A DNA stretch of 25,663 nucleotides. It comes from a virus. Made by a program: the position numbers and the translations under genes. The stretch is from positions 1-25,663 of IMG/VR virus record IMGVR_UViG_3300025914_000045. The stretch is one strand, 5' to 3'. Under the pieces are notes generated by a model, which saw only the letters and a program-made list of their open reading frames with translations, did no database searches and had not been told where the DNA came from. Shown piece by piece: positions 1 through 7,597 of the stretch; position 1 is the stretch's first letter; every line of letters starts with the position of its first letter.

Positions 1-547
1 GGACCCGCGTCAGCGCCTGCGCAGCGTTACCGCTCAGCGTCATCGTGTGCGGTAGCGTTGCGCCGATACCAGCAATGTTCGCCGTCGCGGTGAAGTTGGC
101 CGCGTTCCCCAGGCCTACGCCCATTGCTGTCGCAGCTTGTTGCAAGATGAAGCCAATCTGTGTGCCCTTCGCATAGCAGGCATTGATACGCCCCTCGCGG
201 TGGGCGCGGCCCCCATCGTCGCCGCTCAGGACTGTTTTCCAGCCCGTGCGGTCGCGCTGCGATCCTACTTCGCGTAAGTCGCCGCTGAAAATCACCGACG
301 TGTTATCGATATAGCCTGCTTCGACTTGCACAGGGATACCGACGATCTTGGACGACGTAGCGCCCTGCGGCCGGTTGCGCTTCAAGAGCTGCGCGCGATG
401 ATCGTCGTTAAGGTTCCACACCGTCAATACGCACTTATTAGGTTCCGCTTTAATCGTCGCAGTCGCACGAAATTCGATGTCCAGCGATGACACGTCAAGC
501 GTATCAACTTGGACTTTCCAACTACGGCGAAACAGCGCGTCGCTCAC
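1..547 (-). CDS. Baseplate hub-like tail protein (partial, cut by window edge)
   Basis: An open frame of 182 codons runs from a GTG at 547 to the left edge without a stop. It begins MSDALFRRSWKVQVD and continues through 'VWNLNDDHRAQLLKR', 'VEAGYIDN' and 'IFSGDLREVGSQRDRTGW', a beta-rich pattern seen in N-terminal domains of gp27-like hub proteins of contractile tails. The GTG overlaps the TGA of the upstream gene (GTGA), and a GAGG lies about 8 bases before it. It follows the tape measure and Dit-like genes, which is where hub genes usually lie. The C-terminus is outside the window, so the full length and any lysozyme domain cannot be judged. The hub assignment rests on pattern and position and is moderate. 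Confidence 0.7.
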   Translation of the reverse strand, partial: MSDALFRRSWKVQVDTLDVSSLDIEFRATATIKAEPNKCVLTVWNLNDDHRAQLLKRNRPQGATSSKIVGIPVQVEAGYIDNTSVIFSGDLREVGSQRDRTGWKTVLSGDDGGRAHREGRINACYAKGTQIGFILQQAATAMGVGLGNAANFTATANIAGIGATLPHTMTLSGNAAQALTRV

Positions 548-918
548 GCAAACGCCTCAGGATTAGCGAACACGTCATCGTCGCTGGTAATGTACGTCAG
601 TGGATAGTTGCCGTTCAAATCTGACGGCACGCTGAGATCCAAGTTGGTTCCTGCTAAATCGGAGACTTGTAGTAGCCCCTTTGGCAAGCGAGGATCTTTG
701 AATTTGCGTAGTAGGTCAACGCCGCACACGAGGCGGATGAAGAGCGCGATCGGATTTTCATCCTGATCGTAGATATTCAGATAATAGCAATTCTCGCGCT
801 TGCTCCAAATGAATCGGAACAGGTAGATAAAATCCTCGAGTTGGACGGATTGATCCCACTTCAAAACGCTGCCGTCTGACAGAGAAAAATCCGTCTCAGC
901 GTCAATTATGATTACCAA
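544..918 (-). CDS. Small tail/baseplate protein (DUF6983-like)
   Basis: A 124-residue protein is read if translation starts at TTG 918. GGGGTGG lies just upstream, and the start overlaps the end of the Dit-like gene. The sequence starts VIIIDAETDFSLSDG and contains 'YLFRFIWSKRENCYYLNIYDQDENPIALFIRLV', an alternating beta pattern. It ends in acidic and polar residues. Small proteins of this kind lie between the Dit-like and hub genes in Bcep-type myoviruses, and the family is annotated only as a phage protein. Its likely role is in the baseplate or tail tip, inferred from position. A longer reading to 1053 would lie largely inside the neighbouring gene and is rejected. Confidence 0.7.
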   Translation of the reverse strand: MVIIIDAETDFSLSDGSVLKWDQSVQLEDFIYLFRFIWSKRENCYYLNIYDQDENPIALFIRLVCGVDLLRKFKDPRLPKGLLQVSDLAGTNLDLSVPSDLNGNYPLTYITSDDDVFANPEAFA

Positions 919-1591
919 GGTCCACCCCGAATAAGCCTTTGAGGATTGCGTGCGCGACGGTTTGCCGCACCTTCGCCGTCGTCGCGGCATCCGCCTCTTT
1001 GCCGGATTTGGCACCGCGATGCCTGGGCGCGATCTTCGCGGGCAGCGCAGCAACCGTCTGCGTCGTCACGAAGTTGATGTGTTGCAGGTCCATCGTGAAG
1101 CGCAGCACGTTTCCATTCTGCGCGTTGCGCGGCACAACGAAGCTGGTGCAAGCCATGTCCTCATACGTCGCTAACGTCGTGGTGACTGTGAAGACGCCTG
1201 CACTTTGGATCGCGTTGGCCAAATCGCCGAACACTGCTTTCACGCGGTCAAAGAACGCATCGAATTTAAACGCCGCGTAAGAGACTTTTTTCCCGCCCAC
1301 CATGCGCGACACGGTTTGTACGCTGCCCGTGACTCCGTTCATGTAACTCGACACGCCGCCGATTGGTGTGTTGCTCACGATGCCTTCAATCGTGAGCCGT
1401 TGCGGAATGGGCCGGATGTGATCGGTGATGTCCGCGCCCGTCTCCACTTGATGCAACGTGACTTCGGCCGTCGTGGTGTGCTGCTCATTGATCGACGCAT
1501 CCAAGATGAGCTGTCCGACGCCAGGGTCTTGCCCGCCAGTCGCGGGTAGCTGCCACGTCATCACCACGCGCTGAGGCTGCTTGGCGCTCAC
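902..1591 (-). CDS. Dit-like baseplate/tail protein
   Basis: The 229-residue product starts at GTG 1591, which overlaps the tape measure stop (GTGA). It carries 'VEVTLH'-type beta strands in the first 70 residues: 'ASINEQHTTTAEVTLHQVE', then 'DHIRPIPQRLTIEGIVSNTP'. This matches the N-terminal domain of Dit-like phage tail proteins, which form the hub ring to which baseplate parts attach. The middle part has 'TTLATYEDMACTSFVVPR', and the C-terminus is Ala/Lys-rich and ends with a predicted helix. It lies directly after the tape measure gene, the usual place. I am fairly sure of the family but cannot define further domains. Confidence 0.75.
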   Translation of the reverse strand: MSAKQPQRVVMTWQLPATGGQDPGVGQLILDASINEQHTTTAEVTLHQVETGADITDHIRPIPQRLTIEGIVSNTPIGGVSSYMNGVTGSVQTVSRMVGGKKVSYAAFKFDAFFDRVKAVFGDLANAIQSAGVFTVTTTLATYEDMACTSFVVPRNAQNGNVLRFTMDLQHINFVTTQTVAALPAKIAPRHRGAKSGKEADAATTAKVRQTVAHAILKGLFGVDLGNHN

Positions 1592-3210
1592 TGTTCCACC
1601 GCCTTACGCTGCCGCGTCGCGAGCGCTGCGCGGTTGCGTTCTTTGAGTACCTTGTGAACAGCTTGCCCCGCGCGCTCGCCTGCGATGCGGCCTAGTTTCT
1701 CCTCATCCATCCCAGGCGCGGGGTTGACTGTCATCGTCACCAGTGGCCCGCCCACATCCGCCCCCTGCGCAGCGAAGTCGAAGGGGGCCGGCGCAGAGGG
1801 GCCAAACTCGGACGGGATGCCCGGCCCGACGCGCGGCAGCGTGTTGGTGGGCCGCAGCTCTTTGGCGCGCGCCTGAATCAGCGCGTACATTTCATCGCGC
1901 GACACACCCGCGGGCACCTCTGTGACGCCCTCCCAAGGCTTGCCCACGGCCGCAGCGTTGACTTTCGCCTGTGCTTGCTTCTCCACGCTGGCGTTGGTTG
2001 CGTCGCTCCCAATCGCGCCGCCAACGACTTTCTTTGCAAAGGCGTATTCCTTCTCGCGGATACCAGCGGTCCAATTGGAAAACTGCGCAAGCTTGTCGCC
2101 GATGTCTCCCCACCGTTCCACGATGAATTTGAAAAAGCCCCACGTCTTTTCCACCCATGGCCACATTTCGCGGAAGGCTTCCGTAACGCCCTCCCACGCA
2201 CGCTTGATATCTTTGACCACCTCGACGTGTGCATCTTTGCCAAAGATGCGATCGATGACGTCTCCGATCACGCTCTCATCACCGGTGAGCAAACCGACGA
2301 AGTCTTCAATGATGAGGATCAACGCAGCGATGGCTGCGGTGATGAGCAGGATCGGCGCGTTGGCGATGGCCATCGAAATGGCAAACGCTGTCGCTGCCGC
2401 TGCCAGTGCGCCGAAGGCTACTTCAAGAATGTGGCTGTTCTCTGCGGTTTCCTTCATCCACTTCGCGGCGCGCGTGAGGTAATCCACGAGCTTGGAAAGC
2501 AGCGGCAACAGCTTGATGAGCACGACGTTTTTAAACGCCGTCATGACGAGGTTCAACCGCGCTTGTTGTATCTGAAACTGCGCGCCCGCCTGAATAGCTT
2601 GTTGCGTGTAGCCGCCACCTAGTTCCTTGTACTGCGCCACAAGCTCAGCAAAACCCGCGCTGCCTTCTTTCAAGAAAGGTAGGAGTGCGCGCCCCTCGCG
2701 TCCGAAGATCTCCGTTGCAATGGCCGCTTGTTTGCTCGCGTCCGTCTGCTTTTGGATGCCATCGGCGACGGCCAAAAATAGATCGTCGGCGTTCTTATAT
2801 TCATTCTTGAGCTGCCCTGTAGTGATGCCCAGTGCAGCAAACGCTTTCGTCTGTGAGGCGCTGCCTTGGATGGCCTCTTGTTGCATCACTTGCATGCGGC
2901 CCATCAGATGGAGCAAGCGATCCGCGTCGTCGCCCATGGCGCGACTAGCAAACTGGAATTCCTGCACGCGATCAGTTGTGAGTCCGAGCGCGTTGGCAGT
3001 GTCATCCAAGCGGTCAAGCAATTCCGCCTGAGCGTTTGCAAATTCGTAGATCTCTTTGATGGCGAAGGCTGCGGCGATGCCTTCAGCGACGCGCTGCACT
3101 TTCCCTAGGAATTTGTCGAGTTGGTTTTCGCCCTTCTCTAACTCTTTGGTGTCGACGCCAAAGCCAAAGACGGCAAGCAACTCGCGAATCGCGCCACTGT
3201 CATTTGCCAT
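1588..3210 (-). CDS. Tail tape measure protein
   Basis: This 540-residue protein follows the frameshifted tail chaperone gene, the standard position of the tape measure. The N-terminal half (to about residue 215) is helical and rich in Gln, Glu and Ala, with 'AQAELLDRLDDTANALGL' and 'ATEIFGREGRALLPFL', a sequence type common in tape measures. A strongly hydrophobic stretch at about 225-310 ('LAAAATAFAISMAIANAPI', 'AAIAALILIIEDFVGLL') fits the membrane-interacting segment of these proteins. The C-terminus is Ala/Arg-rich. The start at ATG 3210 has AGGAGC about 10 bases upstream and overlaps the end of the chaperone -1 frame. The protein is short for the family, which predicts a short tail. It is used inside the assembling tail tube. 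Confidence 0.9.
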   Translation of the reverse strand: MANDSGAIRELLAVFGFGVDTKELEKGENQLDKFLGKVQRVAEGIAAAFAIKEIYEFANAQAELLDRLDDTANALGLTTDRVQEFQFASRAMGDDADRLLHLMGRMQVMQQEAIQGSASQTKAFAALGITTGQLKNEYKNADDLFLAVADGIQKQTDASKQAAIATEIFGREGRALLPFLKEGSAGFAELVAQYKELGGGYTQQAIQAGAQFQIQQARLNLVMTAFKNVVLIKLLPLLSKLVDYLTRAAKWMKETAENSHILEVAFGALAAAATAFAISMAIANAPILLITAAIAALILIIEDFVGLLTGDESVIGDVIDRIFGKDAHVEVVKDIKRAWEGVTEAFREMWPWVEKTWGFFKFIVERWGDIGDKLAQFSNWTAGIREKEYAFAKKVVGGAIGSDATNASVEKQAQAKVNAAAVGKPWEGVTEVPAGVSRDEMYALIQARAKELRPTNTLPRVGPGIPSEFGPSAPAPFDFAAQGADVGGPLVTMTVNPAPGMDEEKLGRIAGERAGQAVHKVLKERNRAALATRQRKAVEQ

Positions 3211-3867
3211 CGTCGGGCCGCTCCTGATCTTGCTCGATCGCGTCTAAGACGTCGTGCGCCTCGCAAAGCTGATCGAACGTCATCCCATCGGCTTCACGAG
3301 GCGACACACTGCCATGCATCGCCGCGTGAACTATGATTCGCCACTTGAAATTGATCCAGGGATCGAGGCTGGCGACGGCACTTCGCTTTCTTCCGTCGTC
3401 TCCGTCTCCTCCGCTGCGGCCATGCGCGCGCTGACTTCGGAGGTGATGCCAGAAAAAAAACTGGCGAAATTCACCTCAACGCAGAAGATGAGCCAACGGA
3501 GAAAAGGCATGTACCGTTGATTAAAGTGGACGTTGCGATCAGCGTCTTTGAGAAGCGAACACCATTTCGCGTCGTCGTTGAGGTAGCTACTCTGCGCACC
3601 AAATGCCTTTGCAAACGCGACCAGGTCATCCGTCTGCAACGTCGAAGGCAGCACGGACATGAGGCCCGCGCCCATGGCCACGAGTTGTTTTTTCTTCTCC
3701 GCGGCCGTCGTTGCTTTGCCCCCATCGCCCGCGCGCAGCGTAGCGGCCAACGCTGGCGCGGCGATGTCCATCAAGCGTTTGAGAATGGGCAACCCCTGAG
3801 CGAAACCGAGCGGCACCGTGCGATAGGTGACGCCATCAATTTCGCGCTCCGAAAACGGACTTTCCAT
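3200..3867 (-). CDS. Tail assembly chaperone, long form made by -1 frameshift (G-T type)
   Basis: Reading begins at ATG 3867 in the same frame as the short form, then shifts back one base at T TTT TTT (3454-3460) and continues to TGA at 3200-3202. It gives about 222 residues: 138 before and 84 after the shift. The -1 frame has no stop over the whole overlap. It ends with 'WRIIVHAAMHG' and 'EAHDVLDAIEQDQERPDD', a helical tail similar in style to the T-like extensions of tail chaperones. The extension ends at the first codons of the tape measure gene, which it is thought to help load. The frameshift is inferred from sequence and known for this gene class, and has not been measured here. Confidence 0.75.
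3331..3867 (-). CDS. Tail assembly chaperone, short form (G-like)
   Basis: The 178-residue zero-frame product starts MESPFSEREIDGVTYRT and has a mainly helical middle ('GLPILKRLMDIAAPALAATL', 'LVAFAKAFGAQSS'). It ends with an acidic Ser/Glu-rich tail ending GES. Gene position between tail tube and tape measure, length and acidic tail fit the G-type tail assembly chaperone. These proteins are needed for tail assembly but are absent from the finished virion. The ATG overlaps the tube stop codon (TAATG), and a GGAGG is about 11 bases upstream. The start is shared with the frameshifted long form. The usual molar excess of the short form would follow from inefficient slipping. Confidence 0.8.
   Translation of the reverse strand: MESPFSEREIDGVTYRTVPLGFAQGLPILKRLMDIAAPALAATLRAGDGGKATTAAEKKKQLVAMGAGLMSVLPSTLQTDDLVAFAKAFGAQSSYLNDDAKWCSLLKDADRNVHFNQRYMPFLRWLIFCVEVNFASFFSGITSEVSARMAAAEETETTEESEVPSPASIPGSISSGES
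3454..3460 (-). promoter_or_regulatory. Slippery heptamer for -1 programmed frameshift
   Basis: On the minus strand the zero-frame codons are GCC AGT TTT TTT TCT GGC. The heptamer T TTT TTT fits the X XXY YYZ rule in the correct frame, and an eighth T follows. The -1 frame opened here stays free of stops down to 3200. This is the expected arrangement for tail chaperone genes. Confidence 0.75.
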
Positions 3868-4298
3868 TAGTTACCGGCCTCCTCACGGTCGCCATTGGCG
3901 ACGTGGATTTCCCATTCGCGCGACTTCGCCGTGCGGTCCATCGACGCGGGCGGGATCTCCACAACCCAGCTCTCAGCGCCGAAAGCGATGCTGCCGCCAA
4001 GCGTGTCTTCCATCTGAAATTCGAACGTGATACCGGCGGGATCGTTCGCGTCGTCGTTGTGTAGCGACGTCAGCACGGGATTGCTCTGCGACGTCTGAAG
4101 CAGCTTGATCACCACCTTCAAGCGCTTATCACTCGTTTTGGAGCGCGCCACTTCACCGTCAGTGCCGACCACCTCATCAAAGGTGGGCGTCATCTGTTCC
4201 ACGGTGATGAATTCGCCGTCAGCGAAGCCTTGAATAGCCACGCCACCGCAAGTGATAGACACCTGATCCGGGTTATATTTCGCCAAACGAGGGGGCAT
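3867..4298 (-). CDS. Tail tube protein (DUF3277-type)
   Basis: The product is 143 residues when started at ATG 4298, which has GGAGGT 8 bases upstream. The open frame continues upstream to 4352, but that part overlaps the sheath gene. It begins MPPRLAKYNPDQVSITCGG, followed by 'GFADGEFITVEQ', 'FDEVVGTDGEVARSKTSDKR' and 'LKVVIKLLQTSQSNPVL'. This is the characteristic pattern of DUF3277 tail tube proteins of Bcep-like myoviruses. The fold is expected to be the beta barrel that stacks as hexamers to make the inner tube. It follows the sheath gene directly, as in most contractile-tail modules. Confidence 0.88.
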   Translation of the reverse strand: MPPRLAKYNPDQVSITCGGVAIQGFADGEFITVEQMTPTFDEVVGTDGEVARSKTSDKRLKVVIKLLQTSQSNPVLTSLHNDDANDPAGITFEFQMEDTLGGSIAFGAESWVVEIPPASMDRTAKSREWEIHVANGDREEAGN

Positions 4299-4311
4299 CG
4301 GAAAACCTCCG

Positions 4312-5661
4312 TTACAGACTGATGTTGCCGCGGATGATGACGGTCTGCACACCGCCCGCGGAGTAGGCCACGAAATTCAGACCGCGCATGATGCGGTTCT
4401 TTTTGTCCGTTGCAGTGGCCGACTTGGGATCGGGCACGTTCACCACAGGTTGCTGATCCACGTCATCACTCAAAAAGCCTGACGTGGTGAACGCCTGCAA
4501 GCTGGCGCGGACCTGTCCCGCCATGGCGCTGTAGCCCTTTCGCGTGCGCGGGATGCGCTTGCCCGCCTGCGCAGCCGCTTGCATTGCGGCGAAGATCCGC
4601 AACTGGATATCGCGCGTCAGCGCATCAATACCGCGCTGAATATCGATGAAGAGGCCCGAGGCGGCAAGCCCCGTCAGCGTCACGTTTTCGCCGAACACGC
4701 CCGACGCGTAGACGTTGCCGTTATTCGACACCGCGCCCTCGAGACTCGTAGCGGCGCTGATCTGATTCGGCGTGAGCGCATCAGCGGCGACCGCGGCCAA
4801 GTTGACGTAGGCCCACGTGTCGCTGCCCGCGTCGTTGACGAAACGGTTCGCCATGAGTGCGGTAGCACCGTAGTTGATCGGCGTACCGCTGTACTGCCCG
4901 TACGTGCGATTGTAGGCGCTGTTCTTGAACGTGTTGAAAATACCCTGACCCAGCGTCAAATTGTCGGTGTCCGCCGTCGTATACGCGTGCAGGCGCTTGT
5001 TGCTCTCCACCCACGTCGCGATATCGGTGATGTTGGCGACGCTCAGCCACGCGCCGCTCACGCCATAGAAATCACTGTCCACGAGGGCAGCGGCGGCAAG
5101 GTCAGCACTGGGCGTCGCAGAGGGCGTCACGTCGTGGTACACACCACCGTTCATGGCGGAGGGGTACCAAATGGCGCCCGAGGCGTTGACGGTGATATTG
5201 ACCTGTGTGTTGTCCACGCCGTCAACGACAAGCGTCAAGCCGCTAACGACGATCGCAGCAAGCGCCGTAGCAACCTGCGCCGCGGTCTGAGCGACGATCG
5301 TGAGCGTGATAGGATGCGCCACGCCACTCGGATCCGTCAGCGTGAGGCCCACGACGCTGCCCGGAACGGGGCTCGCGTTCACCTTGAAATGGTGAACCTG
5401 CGCCACGCTCGTGGTGCCACGAATGATCTTGAATTTGTTGATGTGTGGATTTTGCGCCGCGCCCGCAGCCGCCATCAGATACAACGGATCGTTCACCGTA
5501 AAGCCATCGGTGAGCATGTCCGCCGGATCGAAGTAGGTGCGAATGCGATCCAGCCAGTGAGTGTGATATCCGATGTACGCGGGCGTATCCGTGCCCGGCA
5601 AGCTCGGCGCGTTGAGACTCGCCGAAATGCTGACATCGACAATCAGATCAGCGATTGCCAT
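4312..5661 (-). CDS. Contractile tail sheath protein (DUF3383-type)
   Basis: This 449-residue protein starts at ATG 5661 with AGGAG 9 bases upstream. The N-terminus 'MAIADLIVDVSISASLNAPS' and the long Thr/Val/Ala-rich middle fit the DUF3383 family. The motifs 'FKIIRGTTSVAQVHHF' and 'GIFNTFKNSAYNRTYGQYSG' and the C-terminal 'YSAMAGQVRASLQAF' and 'VNVPDPKSATATDKKNR' support this. DUF3383 proteins act as tail sheaths in Bcep1-like phages. Presence of a sheath makes the virion a myovirus. A Thr/Ala-rich insertion domain at about residues 110-200 is probably surface exposed. The placement between neck genes and the tube gene agrees with this call. Confidence 0.9.
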   Translation of the reverse strand: MAIADLIVDVSISASLNAPSLPGTDTPAYIGYHTHWLDRIRTYFDPADMLTDGFTVNDPLYLMAAAGAAQNPHINKFKIIRGTTSVAQVHHFKVNASPVPGSVVGLTLTDPSGVAHPITLTIVAQTAAQVATALAAIVVSGLTLVVDGVDNTQVNITVNASGAIWYPSAMNGGVYHDVTPSATPSADLAAAALVDSDFYGVSGAWLSVANITDIATWVESNKRLHAYTTADTDNLTLGQGIFNTFKNSAYNRTYGQYSGTPINYGATALMANRFVNDAGSDTWAYVNLAAVAADALTPNQISAATSLEGAVSNNGNVYASGVFGENVTLTGLAASGLFIDIQRGIDALTRDIQLRIFAAMQAAAQAGKRIPRTRKGYSAMAGQVRASLQAFTTSGFLSDDVDQQPVVNVPDPKSATATDKKNRIMRGLNFVAYSAGGVQTVIIRGNISL

Positions 5662-5665
5662 TTAT

Positions 5666-6271
5666 TTACTCCTCTTTCACGTCGAAGTTGACCGCGATGG
5701 GCGTGCCGCCATCGGGTGTAACGGTGCCGCTGCCAATGACTTCGCCGATCCAACCGCCCGCATCCGGCGTAGTATCGATATCGTTATCCGCAGTGAGACA
5801 GAAGAAATCTGCCACATAGCGGTTTATCAATCGTCCTTCCTTGTCACGATAGGGAACGCGCTTTGTTCCACTCCAATCACTGATCGCGTACCACGGGGTA
5901 AGCTCTTCGATCGAAGTGGTGCGGCCCAGTCGCGTTTTTAGATTCTCGAGAATCAACTGCGCGCTGCGCTTGTCGCCGATATCTTCCACGATGCTTTCGA
6001 CGGCAACTGTCAACGTGAACGTGCGTGGGCCGCACACGATCACGGTGACGTCGTTGGTTACTCCGCCCACGGTGCCCGCTGCGCTGTCGTCTTGCCGCTC
6101 TTCGTCTTGCCCAATCGTGTTGCCCAGCGTGATCGTCAATTCCGCGTGCGGATCTTGCGTCCACGTGCCTCCCTCGGCCTCATCGCTCCATCGCACTTGC
6201 GCGAGCGTGAGGCCCATGAGCCGCGCGAAGAGCGGCGTGGAGGCGCGCTTGATTCCAGCCCAGTCGATCAC
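5666..6271 (-). CDS. Neck / tail terminator-like protein
   Basis: The likely product is 201 residues from GTG 6271, which overlaps the previous stop as GTGA. The frame is open further upstream to 6310, inside the preceding gene. The start reads IDWAGIKRASTPLFARLMG, followed by 'VRWSDEAEGGTWTQDP', then beta strands 'VTVIVCGPRTFTLTVAVES' and 'SAQLILENLKTRLGR'. This layout resembles the neck or tail-completion proteins that lie immediately before the sheath gene in Bcep-type phages (the LIC_12616 / gp12-like group). The expected role is to cap the tail or join it to the head. No enzymatic motif is visible. Confidence 0.65.
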   Translation of the reverse strand: MIDWAGIKRASTPLFARLMGLTLAQVRWSDEAEGGTWTQDPHAELTITLGNTIGQDEERQDDSAAGTVGGVTNDVTVIVCGPRTFTLTVAVESIVEDIGDKRSAQLILENLKTRLGRTTSIEELTPWYAISDWSGTKRVPYRDKEGRLINRYVADFFCLTADNDIDTTPDAGGWIGEVIGSGTVTPDGGTPIAVNFDVKEE

Positions 6272-6813
6272 ATCGTCACCGTTTTGCCGTCCACTTCGGC
6301 GCGGATGCACGCCACAATTTGCCCGATGGCGAAGAGGGGCGGATCTTCGCTGAGGCCCATCCGCTTGCGCTGACGCTTCGTGCTGTCCGCCAACGGCGCT
6401 AGCCCAGCCTCGCTAGTCGTGATCCATGCGCGCATTTCATAAGCCCATCGCGTGGCCAACAGCTCCACGGCGGTGGTGTCCCCGCGCATTTCCGCCTGCA
6501 TCGCTGCTTTCATCTGCTTGCGGTTGCGCTCCGTGTTGCGGTCAAACCACGTGCGAAACCACGAGCGCATGGGAACGCCTGCGCCGTACTCGTGCGCGAG
6601 CGCGACATAAGCCACCGTCGCCTCGCCCTCTTCGCCCGTGTACTTGATGATCTTCTGCGCGCCGTCCGCTTCATTGATACCGACGCGGACATCATGTTGC
6701 TTCACGCGTTTCGCTTGCTCCGTGAGTTTCGCCTTGACACGGGCCATCATGCGATCGTTTACAAAATACGCCGCATTGACGGTTACCTTAGCTGGCGACT
6801 TCCCACGGCTCAC
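6268..6813 (-). CDS. Neck protein, HK97 gp10 / virion morphogenesis-like
   Basis: The 181-residue product starts at GTG 6813, overlapping the previous TGA. It is basic, with 'HDVRVGINEADGAQ' and then 'VAYVALAHEYGAGVPMRSWFRTWFDRN'. The signature of an ahEyG-(n)-PmRsWFR motif is typical of HK97 gp10-like and 'virion morphogenesis' neck proteins that sit between connector and tail terminator. The C-terminal part 'LAPLADSTKRQRKRMG' is also typical ('pL..sT...R...G'). It lies in the correct slot between the DUF4054 connector and the tail-completion gene. Confidence 0.75.
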   Translation of the reverse strand: MSRGKSPAKVTVNAAYFVNDRMMARVKAKLTEQAKRVKQHDVRVGINEADGAQKIIKYTGEEGEATVAYVALAHEYGAGVPMRSWFRTWFDRNTERNRKQMKAAMQAEMRGDTTAVELLATRWAYEMRAWITTSEAGLAPLADSTKRQRKRMGLSEDPPLFAIGQIVACIRAEVDGKTVTM

Positions 6814-7091
6814 GTGACGCGCGCTCCGCTGGACACGATGAGTTGCACGCGGCGCAAATCAGCGTCGTAGTTGGTTTGCCCCGCTGCGTTGGCTAGGTTC
6901 ATCTTGCGGCCCCACGGTGTGAGCGCGAGGAAACGGGCAGCGTAGAGGAACGTGCCCTCTTGTTGCCATTTCCCCCACGGGCACAGCGGTGTGTATTGCT
7001 GCGCCTGCGTCAGCTTCGCCGTGATCAACACCGTCCCCGCGTCTTTGAATTCGGGGAACAGCGTCAAGAAAGTGGCCGCGTCGATCGCCAT
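6810..7091 (-). CDS. Head-tail connector protein (DUF4054-type)
   Basis: A 93-residue protein is read from ATG 7091; the frame is open to 7136, but the upstream part lies inside the neighbouring gene. The start 'MAIDAATFLTLFPEFKDA' is the hallmark of DUF4054 and of the helical head-completion proteins ('F...FPEF'). Later parts 'QAQQYTPLCPWGKWQQEGTF' and 'YAARFLALTPWGRKM' also fit: helices packed around a ring adaptor. Such proteins bind below the portal and close the head for tail joining. The gene is flanked by capsid genes on one side and by the gp10-like neck gene on the other. Confidence 0.8.
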   Translation of the reverse strand: MAIDAATFLTLFPEFKDAGTVLITAKLTQAQQYTPLCPWGKWQQEGTFLYAARFLALTPWGRKMNLANAAGQTNYDADLRRVQLIVSSGARVT

Positions 7092-7092
7092 G

Positions 7093-7578
7093 TTACTTGC
7101 CCAGCGGCGGTAGCCCGCGGCGCGGCTTGCTCGCATTCGCGGCGCTCACCGCCGCAATGCGCGCTTCCAGCTTGGCGGCGACGGCCGGGCGCGTCTCCGT
7201 CTTACGCCACGCGGTCAACAGCGTGACGTTCTCTTCGCCCTCCACGACGGTAAGCGCCGTGGCTTCGTTGAGACGGTCGAGCGGATCGATTTCCAGCTCA
7301 TCGCCCTGCGCGCCTTCGCTGATCGACAGCCAGCCCTTACGCAACCACGTGTTGACTTGGCTGTTCCCCTTCACCTTGTCCCAATAGCCGCGGTCAACGG
7401 CGGTCGCCTGGGGGCGCCCATCCTTCTCACGCGGGGCACTGGGCGGGATCGGCTTGCCGTCGTTGAGGCAGACGGCAGCCATGCCCGTGGGGCCTTCCAC
7501 TCGCTTCATGGTGTCGGGCAAGTGGAAGATCCGCGGCTGATTGTTGGTGATGAAAATAATATCCTTCTGAGCATTCAT
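7093..7578 (-). CDS. Hypothetical virion protein of the head module
   Basis: The 161-residue product begins MNAQKDIIFITNNQPRIFHL and ends Pro/Gly-rich (SKPRRGLPPLGK). A short beta-rich front precedes 'WDKVKGNSQVNTWLRKGWLS' and a helical Ala/Glu-rich C-terminal half. AGGGGA lies about 8 bases before the ATG. Proteins of this look ('W....k....v..wl..g.l') often lie between the major capsid and connector genes, but I cannot name the family. A structural or head-completion role is inferred only from position. Confidence 0.65.
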   Translation of the reverse strand: MNAQKDIIFITNNQPRIFHLPDTMKRVEGPTGMAAVCLNDGKPIPPSAPREKDGRPQATAVDRGYWDKVKGNSQVNTWLRKGWLSISEGAQGDELEIDPLDRLNEATALTVVEGEENVTLLTAWRKTETRPAVAAKLEARIAAVSAANASKPRRGLPPLGK

Positions 7579-7597
7579 TTTGTTTTCCCCTATCCCC

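Noticed and set aside
4579-5691. A 370-codon open frame on the plus strand opposite the sheath gene
   Set aside because: Its product is Arg/Val/His-rich, as expected from the reverse complement of a coding region with strong codon bias, and it lacks a ribosome site. The sheath gene on the other strand is clear.
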